11,899 nucleotides of DNA from Pseudooctadecabacter sp. (GTDB lineage: Bacteria; Pseudomonadota; Alphaproteobacteria; Rhodobacterales; Rhodobacteraceae). Shown here piece after piece: positions 1-5,906 of this stretch (position 1 is the stretch's first letter; the number at the start of each line of letters is the position of its first letter). The stretch spans positions 1 to 11,899 of the forward strand of contig JAHDFG010000039.1 of assembly GCA_020628265.1 (NCBI GenBank), given 5' to 3'. A program made the translations under genes and the position numbers. The notes under the pieces were generated by a model that was not told the origin of the DNA, ran no database searches, and saw only the letters and a list, made by a program, of their open reading frames with translations.

Positions 1-2
1 CG

Positions 3-242
3 CTGATTGGCGGAACGTTGGCACTGCCATTTTACGGCACAATGTTCGGGCCGTTCATCGTGGTGGTCACCCTTTTGGGCGCCCCGATCCTGCTGCTGTT
101 GTGGGTTTTCAACCTCGCAGGGGTCCACATCCTGCTCAGCATCTATCAACGTGAGCGGGATTCGATTTTCACCACGGAACGTATGTCGATCCCGGATCAT
201 CCCGACAGCCTCAGCACAAGGCTGCGGGGACGTTTCATCTAA
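3..242 (+). CDS. Unknown membrane protein, 3' end only
   Basis: The reading frame is open from the left edge (first whole codon at base 3) to a TAA stop, so the start lies outside the window. The visible 79 residues hold one long hydrophobic stretch (about residues 17-44, rich in V, L, I and W) followed by a polar tail containing YQRERDS and ending RLRGRFI. This suggests the C-terminal membrane helix or hairpin of an inner-membrane protein with a basic cytoplasmic tail. A TTG at 18 could be read as a start, but nothing resembling a ribosome binding site precedes it and the frame continues upstream, so a truncated larger gene is more likely. It converges on the J-domain gene with 3 nt between the stop codons. 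I do not recognise the family. Confidence 0.6.
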   Translation: MIGGTLALPFYGTMFGPFIVVVTLLGAPILLLLWVFNLAGVHILLSIYQRERDSIFTTERMSIPDHPDSLSTRLRGRFI

Positions 243-245
243 CGA

Positions 246-878
246 TCAGTCCTTGAAGTGGCGGCTGGATTTGATCTGATCCCAAGCCCAAACCACTTCC
301 GCCAGTTGCTCTTCCTGTGACCGGTCGCCACCGTTCATATCCGGGTGCAAGACCTTGATCAAAGCCTTATAAGCCTTGCGGATTTCCGGCTTGGTCCAGT
401 GATCCTTGGCCTCAAGGATTTCGATGGCCCGACGTTCGGTCGGCGGCAGCTTACGTGTCGATCCAGTCAGGGATTTGCCGGGGTTCTGTGTCGCGTTGGC
501 GCCCAGCACCTGATGGGGGTCGTCGACGCCCAGACGCGCCCACGCACGCTGTTCTTCGGACCGGCCAAACGGCTTGGTCTCCCGTTCCCAGACGCGATCC
601 TTGCTGGCTTGCGCGTTCAGCTCGGCCTCGGTGGTGTTTTCAAAGAAATTCCAGCCCAGATTGTACTCGCGCACGTGTTCCTTGCAGAACCAGTAGTAGT
701 CATCCAGCACATCTGGGTTCTTCGGCGCACGATACTGCCCCGGCTCGTCACAGCCCGGCTTTTCGCACACTCGTGTTGATGTCTCGGACGCGCCGGACAT
801 CCCCCGACGACCGCGCGGGTTCTTCTTCTTGGAAGAAGAGACCGACATATCAAAACCAAAAGGATCGTCTTTGTTCAT
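246..878 (-). CDS. J-domain (DnaJ-like) protein with N-terminal Cys/His cluster
   Basis: This is a 210-residue type III J-domain protein with the J domain at its C-terminus (about 148-205). The helix II-III turn carries the diagnostic HPD tripeptide (residues 178-180, in KVLHPDMNGG) that stimulates Hsp70 (DnaK) ATPase. There is no G/F region and no DnaJ zinc-finger or substrate-binding domain. A basic, Ser-rich N-terminus (about 12-30) leads to C38 and C43, then C65 and H68 (FCKEH), spaced like a small zinc-binding site. Aromatic-rich sequence follows (YNLGWNFFE). The ATG at 878 is chosen over an in-frame GTG at 881 because AAAGG sits 7 nt upstream of the ATG. The gene diverges from bolA. It is probably a cytoplasmic DnaK co-chaperone, and its client is unknown. 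Confidence 0.88.
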   Translation of the reverse strand: MNKDDPFGFDMSVSSSKKKNPRGRRGMSGASETSTRVCEKPGCDEPGQYRAPKNPDVLDDYYWFCKEHVREYNLGWNFFENTTEAELNAQASKDRVWERETKPFGRSEEQRAWARLGVDDPHQVLGANATQNPGKSLTGSTRKLPPTERRAIEILEAKDHWTKPEIRKAYKALIKVLHPDMNGGDRSQEEQLAEVVWAWDQIKSSRHFKD

Positions 879-918
879 CACATCACCTTTCCGACTCGGA
901 CGTGAGATATTAAACCTT

Positions 919-946
919 CCCTCTGAGGATTGAAGGGGGCAGAGGG
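919..946 (+). promoter_or_regulatory. Hairpin covering the bolA ribosome binding site
   Basis: A perfect 7-bp inverted repeat, CCCTCTG (919-925) and CAGAGGG (940-946), has a 14-nt loop. Allowing one bulged G, the stem extends outward through TTCC and GGAA. The right arm contains the AGGGG Shine-Dalgarno of bolA (943-947), which lies 6 nt before the ATG. If the transcript includes the left arm, the ribosome binding site would be paired. On the opposite strand this sequence lies upstream of the J-domain gene, so it could instead be a protein-binding site for the divergent pair. The repeat is seen directly; its function is inferred. Confidence 0.4.
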
Positions 947-953
947 GAAATAA

Positions 954-1208
954 ATGTCGATGGAGCAGGAAATTCGATCACGGCTTGAAGAGGCCTTTGC
1001 GCCGACCGTGCTGAATGTCGTCAATGAAAGCCATCTGCACGCAGGCCATGCCGGCGACGACGGAACTGGCGAAAGCCACTGGCGGCTGGAACTTGCGGCA
1101 TCCGATCTGCAGGGCAAGTCGCGCATCGCACAGCACCGCGCGATTCACGCAGCGCTAGGCCGCGACGTGATGGGCACCATTCACGCGTTGTCGATCAAGA
1201 TCCTCTAG
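954..1208 (+). CDS. bolA: BolA family protein
   Basis: This is an 84-residue single-domain protein of normal BolA length. The family signature is clear: VVNESHLHAGH (22-32), then ESHWRLELAASDLQGKSR (40-57), then QHRAIHAAL (60-68) with the invariant histidine H62. BolA proteins have a class II KH-like fold and pair with monothiol glutaredoxins to bind a [2Fe-2S] cluster. In bacteria they affect iron-sulphur handling, envelope shape and stress responses. No cysteine is present, which fits ligation through the conserved histidine plus the glutaredoxin partner. The start is ATG 954 with AGGGG 6 nt upstream. The ribosome binding site lies in a potential hairpin (see 919-946). It is transcribed divergently from the J-domain gene and its TAG stop is 1 nt from the convergent DUF4177 stop. 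Confidence 0.93.
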   Translation: MSMEQEIRSRLEEAFAPTVLNVVNESHLHAGHAGDDGTGESHWRLELAASDLQGKSRIAQHRAIHAALGRDVMGTIHALSIKIL

Positions 1209-1209
1209 A

Positions 1210-1752
1210 TCAATCCGCCTCAACCTGAAGGTTGGTTTGTTGTGGGTCCGACTTGCGGCGGTTGCTCCACGGGAAGGAAAAGCCGTCAGACTGGAGGGTC
1301 TCTGCAACGCGGTCGCGGGCATCTGCCGTCAGAACGTCGCCTTTCTCAGCTTCGTCCCTCTCGGGCGTCTCTGCTTGGGCTTCTTCAGGCGTGGCAGCGG
1401 TCTCTTCACTGGCGTTCTCGTTTGCCGTAGCGGGCTGCTCCTCCAGCGCTGCATCCTCTTCAGGCGAGGTCTGGTCTTCGATCAGCCCAGCCACAGGTTC
1501 CATCGCAGCTGCGGCCTCAACGACAGTCCGGCGGAAAACCAGCATGTTCTGGAAACTTGAGGTCCTGCCTGTCAGCCCCTGACGTTCTTCGACGGGCAGG
1601 GTGTCCGTGCGCTGGTATTCCCAGCCGTCAGCCCCCAACTCGTTCATCACGGTTTCCAACGCGTTGGCAAAGCGCGCAGGGGTCCCTTTGACACCCTTTG
1701 CTTTCAATCCGCGCGTCGGCGCAGGCACAACCTTGTATTCAAAAACTGCCAT
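1210..1752 (-). CDS. DUF4177 domain protein with long acidic tail
   Basis: This 180-residue protein has an N-terminal DUF4177-like domain (about 2-76). It starts FEYKVVPAP, contains the typical LGADGWEYQR segment (39-48) and ends in LVFRR. The function of DUF4177 is unknown. Residues about 80-145 are almost entirely E, A, T, P, Q and D, so probably disordered and strongly acidic. The last part regains aromatic and basic residues (SDGFSFPWSNRRK, 155-167). ATG 1752 is chosen because GAGGGA lies just upstream; an in-frame GTG at 1764 would place that sequence inside the gene. No signal peptide or membrane segment is seen. It lies downstream of gatB on the same strand, but the 226-bp gap and a promoter candidate suggest separate transcription. 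The domain call rests on motif memory. Confidence 0.82.
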   Translation of the reverse strand: MAVFEYKVVPAPTRGLKAKGVKGTPARFANALETVMNELGADGWEYQRTDTLPVEERQGLTGRTSSFQNMLVFRRTVVEAAAAMEPVAGLIEDQTSPEEDAALEEQPATANENASEETAATPEEAQAETPERDEAEKGDVLTADARDRVAETLQSDGFSFPWSNRRKSDPQQTNLQVEAD

Positions 1753-1776
1753 ATCGTCCCTCACTCAGTTGGCGAA

Positions 1777-1805
1777 TTTGTATCAACAACGGGCCGCAAG
1801 TCCAA
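1777..1805 (-). promoter_or_regulatory. Candidate promoter of the DUF4177 gene
   Basis: Reading leftwards, TTGGAC (1805-1800) and TACAAA (1782-1777) are separated by exactly 17 nt. The -10 box matches the sigma-70 consensus at 4 of 6 positions and the -35 box at 3 of 6. Transcription would start near 1770, giving a leader of about 18 nt before ATG 1752. It is a plausible but weak match. Confidence 0.35.
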
Positions 1806-1890
1806 GAAAAACAAGGGAAAGACAAACGACCCCATACCTAGTGTCCGAACCCTGCCAGCCCCTCAATATCTTCTTTGGCTTTCAAATATC

Positions 1891-1932
1891 CCGGGGGAGT
1901 CGCCCCAAGGGGGCGACGGGGGCAGCGCCCCC
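1891..1932. repeat. G/C-rich double-hairpin intergenic element
   Basis: Two adjacent hairpins lie between gatB and the DUF4177 gene. The first has an 8-bp perfect stem, GTCGCCCC (1899-1906) and GGGGCGAC (1910-1917), with a 3-nt loop. The second has a 6-bp stem, GGGGGC (1918-1923) and GCCCCC (1927-1932), with loop AGC. It is preceded by ATCCCGGGGG and by TTTGGCTTTCAAATAT, and followed by AAAAATAAAG. I recall elements of this layout as frequent intergenic repeats downstream of genes in Roseobacter-group genomes. Only one copy is in this window, so its repeat status cannot be shown here. It lies 46-88 nt beyond the gatB stop and could shape the gatB mRNA 3' end. There is no U-run directly after either stem on either strand, so it is not a textbook intrinsic terminator. 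Confidence 0.6.
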
Positions 1933-1978
1933 AATCCAAAAATAAAGTCTGCGCAGCAGTCCTTTGGATCAGCCGGAC

Positions 1979-3505
1979 CTAAAGGCCAAGCTTTTCGGCA
2001 ACGAGCTTGTTGACAGCCGCAGGGTTGGCCTTGCCACCGGTCGCTTTCATGACCTGACCCACGAACCAGCCTGCCAGCTTTGGGTTCACCTTGGCCTTTT
2101 CGACCTGTGCGGGGTTGGCCGCGATGATCTCGACCACGGCGGCCTCAATGGCGCCGGTGTCCGTGACCTGTTCTAGACCTTCGGTCTTGACGATTTCCTC
2201 GGGGTCGCGGTCTTGGGTATAGGCGATCTCGAAGACGTTCTTGGCGATCTTGCCACTGATCTTGTCCGATTTGATCAGGCCCACGATCTGGCCAATCCGT
2301 GCGGCAGAAATCGGGCTGTCCGAAATGTCGCGGTCGTCTTTCTTCAGACGTCCGAACAACTCGTTGATGACCCAGTTGGCGGCCAGCTTGCCATCGGTGC
2401 CATCTGCTACAGCCTCGAAGAAGGCTGCGTTTGTCACGTCGGCTGTCAGCACGCTCGCGTCATAGTCCGTCAGGCCGAAATCCGCGATGAAGCGCGCTTT
2501 CTTGGCGTCAGGCAGTTCGGGCAGGGCGGCTGCGATGTCGTCGACCCATGCCTGTTCGATCTCAAGCGGCAAAAGGTCGGGATCGGGGAAGTAGCGGTAA
2601 TCGTGCGCTTCTTCCTTGGACCGCATGGACCGCGTTTCGTTCTTGTCGGGATCATACAGACGCGTTTCCTGATCGACCGAGCCCCCATCTTCCAGAATGG
2701 CGATCTGGCGGCGGGCCTCGTGTTCGATAGCCGCCTGAATGAAGCGCATGGAGTTCATGTTCTTGATCTCGCACCGCGTGCCCAAGTGGCTGAAATCCTG
2801 TGTTTCCTGATACTTTTCGTAGTCACCGGGACGGCAGACAGAGACGTTCACATCCGCCCGCAGGTTGCCGTTCTGCATGTTGCCATCACAGGTGCCCAGA
2901 TAGCGCATGATCTGACGCAGCTTGGCGACATAGGCTGCGGCTTCTTCGGGGCCGCGGATGTCGGGACGGCTGACGATTTCCATCAGCGCCACGCCGGTGC
3001 GGTTCAGGTCCACAAAGGACATCGCCGGATCCATATCGTGGATCGACTTACCGGCGTCTTGTTCAAGGTGGATGCGTTCGATGCGCACAACCCGCGCGGT
3101 GCCGGGCTGGCCGGAATCAGGGCCCATCTCGACCAGCACTTCGCCTTCGCCCACGATCGGGTGGTAGAGCTGCGAAATCTGGTAGCCCTGCGGCAGGTCG
3201 GGGTAGAAGTAGTTCTTGCGGTCAAACGCGGAGGTCAGGTTGATCTCGGCCTTCAGGCCCAGACCGGTTTTGACGGCTTGGGCCACACACCCTTCGTTGA
3301 TCACGGGCAACATGCCGGGCATGCCTGCGTCCACGAAAGCCACGTTGCTGTTGGGTTCCGCACCAAACTGGGTCGAGGCACCTGAGAACAGTTTCGCTGC
3401 AGTGGCGACCTGAGCATGGACTTCCAGCCCGATCACAAGTTCCCAATCGCCCGTGGCACCGGCGATGACTTTGGGTTTTGGGGTCTCGTAGGTGAGGTCC
3501 AGCAT
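1979..3505 (-). CDS. gatB: Asp-tRNA(Asn)/Glu-tRNA(Gln) amidotransferase subunit B
   Basis: GatB is the kinase and tRNA-binding subunit of GatCAB. It phosphorylates the side chain of misacylated Glu-tRNA(Gln) or Asp-tRNA(Asn), and ammonia from GatA then amidates it. The 508 residues match the family (about 475-505). Landmarks in order are WELVIGLEVHAQV (21-33, with the metal-binding E28 and H30 region), RKNYFYPDLPQGYQISQ (96-112), the VDLNRTGVALMEIVS signature (165-179), TCDGNMQNGNLRADVNVS (205-222), HDYRYFPDPDLLPL (301-314), and a C-terminal YqeY-like tail domain ending GQVMKATGGKANPAAVNKL. The signature has Ala (173) where the classical pattern has Pro. The frame is open a further 38 codons upstream, but ATG 3505 has GGAG 6 nt before it and begins the family-like sequence. 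gatA and gatC are not in the window. Confidence 0.97.
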   Translation of the reverse strand: MLDLTYETPKPKVIAGATGDWELVIGLEVHAQVATAAKLFSGASTQFGAEPNSNVAFVDAGMPGMLPVINEGCVAQAVKTGLGLKAEINLTSAFDRKNYFYPDLPQGYQISQLYHPIVGEGEVLVEMGPDSGQPGTARVVRIERIHLEQDAGKSIHDMDPAMSFVDLNRTGVALMEIVSRPDIRGPEEAAAYVAKLRQIMRYLGTCDGNMQNGNLRADVNVSVCRPGDYEKYQETQDFSHLGTRCEIKNMNSMRFIQAAIEHEARRQIAILEDGGSVDQETRLYDPDKNETRSMRSKEEAHDYRYFPDPDLLPLEIEQAWVDDIAAALPELPDAKKARFIADFGLTDYDASVLTADVTNAAFFEAVADGTDGKLAANWVINELFGRLKKDDRDISDSPISAARIGQIVGLIKSDKISGKIAKNVFEIAYTQDRDPEEIVKTEGLEQVTDTGAIEAAVVEIIAANPAQVEKAKVNPKLAGWFVGQVMKATGGKANPAAVNKLVAEKLGL

Positions 3506-3532
3506 GTTGTGCTCCGCATCTGTCTGATGGGT

Positions 3533-3561
3533 TGAATAGGGGGATCGCGGCCCAGCTTCAA
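3533..3561 (-). promoter_or_regulatory. Candidate gatB promoter
   Basis: Reading leftwards, TTGAAG (3561-3556) and TATTCA (3538-3533) are separated by 17 nt. The -35 box matches consensus at 4 of 6 positions and the -10 box at 3 of 6. Transcription would start near 3526, about 20 nt before the gatB ATG, which leaves room for the GGAG ribosome binding site. No other signal stands out in the 185-bp gap between gatB and the divergent gene. Confidence 0.35.
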
Positions 3562-3690
3562 GCGGTGGGTTTGAGGTTCTGCGCCAAACATCCCCTACAT
3601 CTGGTGGTGTTCTGCCCAAAATCCGCCAAGCTGCGTCAGAAGTGCCCGATTTTCTTGCCGAATCTCTGATCCCCGGTCCATACCGTTGGA

Positions 3691-4554
3691 ATGTTTGGAA
3701 TACGAGCCATCCTGGGGGGGATGTGCATGGCTCTGATGGCGCCTGTTGTGCAGGCGCAAGGACCCAGCACAGACACCCGCCCGTTCAGTCGCGCAGATGC
3801 CATTGTGCAGCGCACGGAAGCCGCCTTTGCACGGGTTGAGGCCGAGCGCGCCGCCTTGGCCGCGTTCCGCCCCGAAGCGCGGCCTGCCTACATGCTGCGC
3901 TATCCGGTTGAGATCAGCGAAAACCCGACGATGCGGCCCATCGCACGGGTGAACTACATCCCCGACGCCCGCTGGGATTTCCGCGATGACAGCGCCAGTT
4001 GGACACGGGCGGCCTTGGCGGCGCTGCGCACCCATGGGTCGCGGATGGAAGAAACCGTGCCGCGTGACATTGCCAACTGGTGCCCGGGCTACACCAACAA
4101 CCCGCCTCATCTGCGTCGTGCGTTCTGGGTGGGGATGATGTCGGCGCTGGCCAAGCATGAAAGTACCTACCGCCCGACGGCTGTGGGCGGGCCGGACCTG
4201 TGGTACGGATTGCTGCAGATCTACCCCGACACCGCCCGCCGCTACGGCTGCCGCGCCACCACCGGTGAGGCGCTGAAGGACCCTGAGGACAACCTAAGCT
4301 GTGCGGTGCGGATCATGAACGTGACCGTCCCGCGTGATAATGCGATTGCGGTCCGCGACAGCCGCTGGCGCGGTGTGGCCGCCGATTGGGGGCCGATGAC
4401 CAACCGCAGCAAAATCGCGGAAATGTCTGCATGGACGCGCCAGCAGGACTATTGCCAAGCGCGGCCAGTGGAAATGCTCACAAGCCTGCGGCCCCAATCG
4501 CGGCCAAGCGCTGAAGCCCCCACAGCAACACTGTCTACGATGAACGAGGGCTAG
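3691..4554 (+). CDS. Exported lytic transglycosylase-like protein (SLT domain)
   Basis: This is a 287-residue protein with an N-terminal signal peptide: hydrophobic core GMCMALMAPVV and likely cleavage after VQA (residue 22). It should act in the periplasm, cleaving the glycan strands of peptidoglycan with formation of 1,6-anhydromuramic acid. The C-terminal half holds an SLT-type lysozyme-like fold: ALAKHESTYRP (152-162) with the probable catalytic E157, LWYGLLQIYPDTARRYG (170-186) in place of the usual GLMQ segment, and DPEDNLSCAVRIM (197-209) for the third motif. Four cysteines of the mature part (131, 187, 204, 255) could form disulfides. Residues 35-115 are a helical region I do not recognise. 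ATG 3691 has no good ribosome binding site; later Met codons would remove the signal peptide. It diverges from gatB, and its stop overlaps the convergent acyltransferase gene by 4 nt. Confidence 0.83.
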   Translation: MFGIRAILGGMCMALMAPVVQAQGPSTDTRPFSRADAIVQRTEAAFARVEAERAALAAFRPEARPAYMLRYPVEISENPTMRPIARVNYIPDARWDFRDDSASWTRAALAALRTHGSRMEETVPRDIANWCPGYTNNPPHLRRAFWVGMMSALAKHESTYRPTAVGGPDLWYGLLQIYPDTARRYGCRATTGEALKDPEDNLSCAVRIMNVTVPRDNAIAVRDSRWRGVAADWGPMTNRSKIAEMSAWTRQQDYCQARPVEMLTSLRPQSRPSAEAPTATLSTMNEG

Positions 4555-5408
4555 GCCCGCAACAGCTGGCGTGAGGTTTTGACAAGGCTCACGCTGGGTT
4601 GCCCGTCTTCGCCCAAGGACAAAGTCGCCCGCCGCAACAGGGCGATACCCTCTTCGGAGGATTTGGGCAGGGCAGAGGCCGAGATCGGCTCCCCCACGGT
4701 GACCTCAAACGGTTGACGGTCCTTGTTCAGGGTCTCGTGAAACAGTGTGATGTCCCGCAGGGTGGGGTGGATGCGGTCGAACAGGTAAAATAGCACCGAA
4801 TTGCGGGCGCGGATGTTGATCGGGATCACCGGCAGGTCGAACTTGCGGGCCAGCATCGCCGCCGAGGCCATCCACGGCCGTTCGTGCAGCCGCAATCCGC
4901 GCCGTTTGGCCAACCGGCCAGAGGGGAAGATCACCCCGAGCCGGCCTGCGTCGACGGCATCGCGGACGAAAGTCATCGTCTCTCGCGTTTTGCCGTGGCT
5001 GCGTTGGCTTTGGCGCCATTCGACGGGCGCGATCATGTCTGTCATTTGGGGCATGATCCGCAGGATGTCTTTGTTGGCGAAGAAATAAGTATCGGGCCGC
5101 GTTTGCGCCAGCAGCCCGTGCAGAATGATGCCGTCCGCGATGCCGGTCGGATGGTTGGCCACCACAAGGGCCGCACCCTGGCGGGGCACATTGTCCAGCC
5201 CCCGCACGGTCACATGACGGGCCAGACGGTCATGCATCTGCGCCATCAGGGGCAGTGTCGGCAGGTGCTGCAGCTGTTCGGCCAGCGAAACCGTTTGGTC
5301 ATAGGACAAGGTCCGGTCCAGCACCGCGCGCGCAGCAGTCGCCACGGGGCCGTTGCGAAACAACCAAGGGGCACGTTCGGCAATCAGGGGATCAATGCGG
5401 TCTCTCAT
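4551..5408 (-). CDS. Lysophospholipid acyltransferase, hemolysin/PlsC-like
   Basis: This is a 285-residue LPLAT-superfamily acyltransferase, expected at the cytoplasmic face of the inner membrane, moving an acyl group from acyl-ACP or acyl-CoA to a lysolipid. Motif I reads ANHPTGIADG (84-93), with H86 and D92 separated by five residues. Classical PlsC has four, and NHPxGxxDG resembles the hemolysin-like branch. FFANKDILRIMPQM (109-122) follows. Motif III is IFPSGRLAKRR (160-170), with Ser where PlsC has the Glu of FPEG. LPVIPINI (192-199) is the fourth block. There is no clear transmembrane helix. The start is uncertain: ATG 5408 begins the family-like sequence, while ATG 5444 or TTG 5450 would add 12 or 14 residues with rare-looking codons. 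It is the last gene of the pepN strand run. Its precise substrate (phosphatidic acid, ornithine lipid or other) cannot be told. Confidence 0.85.
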   Translation of the reverse strand: MRDRIDPLIAERAPWLFRNGPVATAARAVLDRTLSYDQTVSLAEQLQHLPTLPLMAQMHDRLARHVTVRGLDNVPRQGAALVVANHPTGIADGIILHGLLAQTRPDTYFFANKDILRIMPQMTDMIAPVEWRQSQRSHGKTRETMTFVRDAVDAGRLGVIFPSGRLAKRRGLRLHERPWMASAAMLARKFDLPVIPINIRARNSVLFYLFDRIHPTLRDITLFHETLNKDRQPFEVTVGEPISASALPKSSEEGIALLRRATLSLGEDGQPSVSLVKTSRQLLRA

Positions 5409-5486
5409 GGGTCCACGTTCATCAGACGAATGTAACGGGTCCATAACCAACAGATGACGGTTTTGTTCCGCGCGGTGGTTTGCCGA

Positions 5487-5906
5487 TCAGAACGGGGAGA
5501 ATGGGTGGCGTTCCGCCGAAATGCCTGCTTGCGCCAATGCGGCCTCAAGCTCTGCCGCGGGTGGGCGGACGTCAGGGGGCAGGCGGGTGTGGCTGCCATT
5601 TGGATGCAACAGCGTGATGCGGAAGCCTCCGTCGAACCGGCGGTCAAGCCGGACATGATCGATTTCCGTGCTTTCCCCGTCACGCAGAGCGGACGTCCAT
5701 CGAAGCTGCTGTGGATCCACCTCAAGCGTAGCGGTGCGGTTTCGGAGAATGTCGATCACACTTGGCGCGATGGCCACGAGCAGCAGCAGACAAATCACCC
5801 AATGGGCTGCAAAAACCAGCCACAGCACGGCAACCCCCAAAAGCCACAGACCGACCACGGCGAGGGCTGTGGGTGTCCGCGCGGAGCCTTGCCAACTGTA
5901 GATCAC
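5487..5906 (-). CDS. Two-TM membrane protein of unknown function
   Basis: This is a 139-residue protein. After a short start (VIYSWQGSARTP), two hydrophobic stretches at about 13-34 and 35-52 form a membrane hairpin. A soluble C-terminal part of about 85 residues follows, with alternating hydrophobic residues (TATLEVDPQQLRW, STEIDHVRLDRRFDGGFRITLL) that suggest a small beta-rich domain on the cytoplasmic side, possibly PH-like, and a terminal helix (AAELEAALAQAG). The GTG start at 5906 overlaps the upstream stop codon as GTGA, a standard translational-coupling arrangement. The frame is open a further 62 codons upstream, but that part lies antiparallel in frame-shift to the upstream gene and has a Pro/Arg/His-rich composition typical of a non-coding frame. 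The family is not recognised. Confidence 0.78.
   Translation of the reverse strand: MIYSWQGSARTPTALAVVGLWLLGVAVLWLVFAAHWVICLLLLVAIAPSVIDILRNRTATLEVDPQQLRWTSALRDGESTEIDHVRLDRRFDGGFRITLLHPNGSHTRLPPDVRPPAAELEAALAQAGISAERHPFSPF

Noticed and set aside
1899..1932. Intrinsic terminator for gatB
   Set aside because: The stems are strong, but neither is directly followed by a U-run on either strand. It is kept as a structured repeat instead.
2213..3385. 390-residue open frame on the plus strand opposite gatB
   Set aside because: It lies wholly antisense to a certain gatB. The composition (many V, D, G, H and few Lys) is that expected of the complementary frame in a G/C-rich gene, and there is no recognisable domain.
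3506..3619. 38-codon upstream extension of gatB
   Set aside because: It is Pro/Arg-rich without family similarity, covers the promoter candidate, and ATG 3505 has a good ribosome binding site.
3595..4158. 187-residue open frame on the minus strand
   Set aside because: It is antisense to the exported transglycosylase, which has a signal peptide and SLT motifs. The product is Arg/His/Gly/Pro-rich with no domain.
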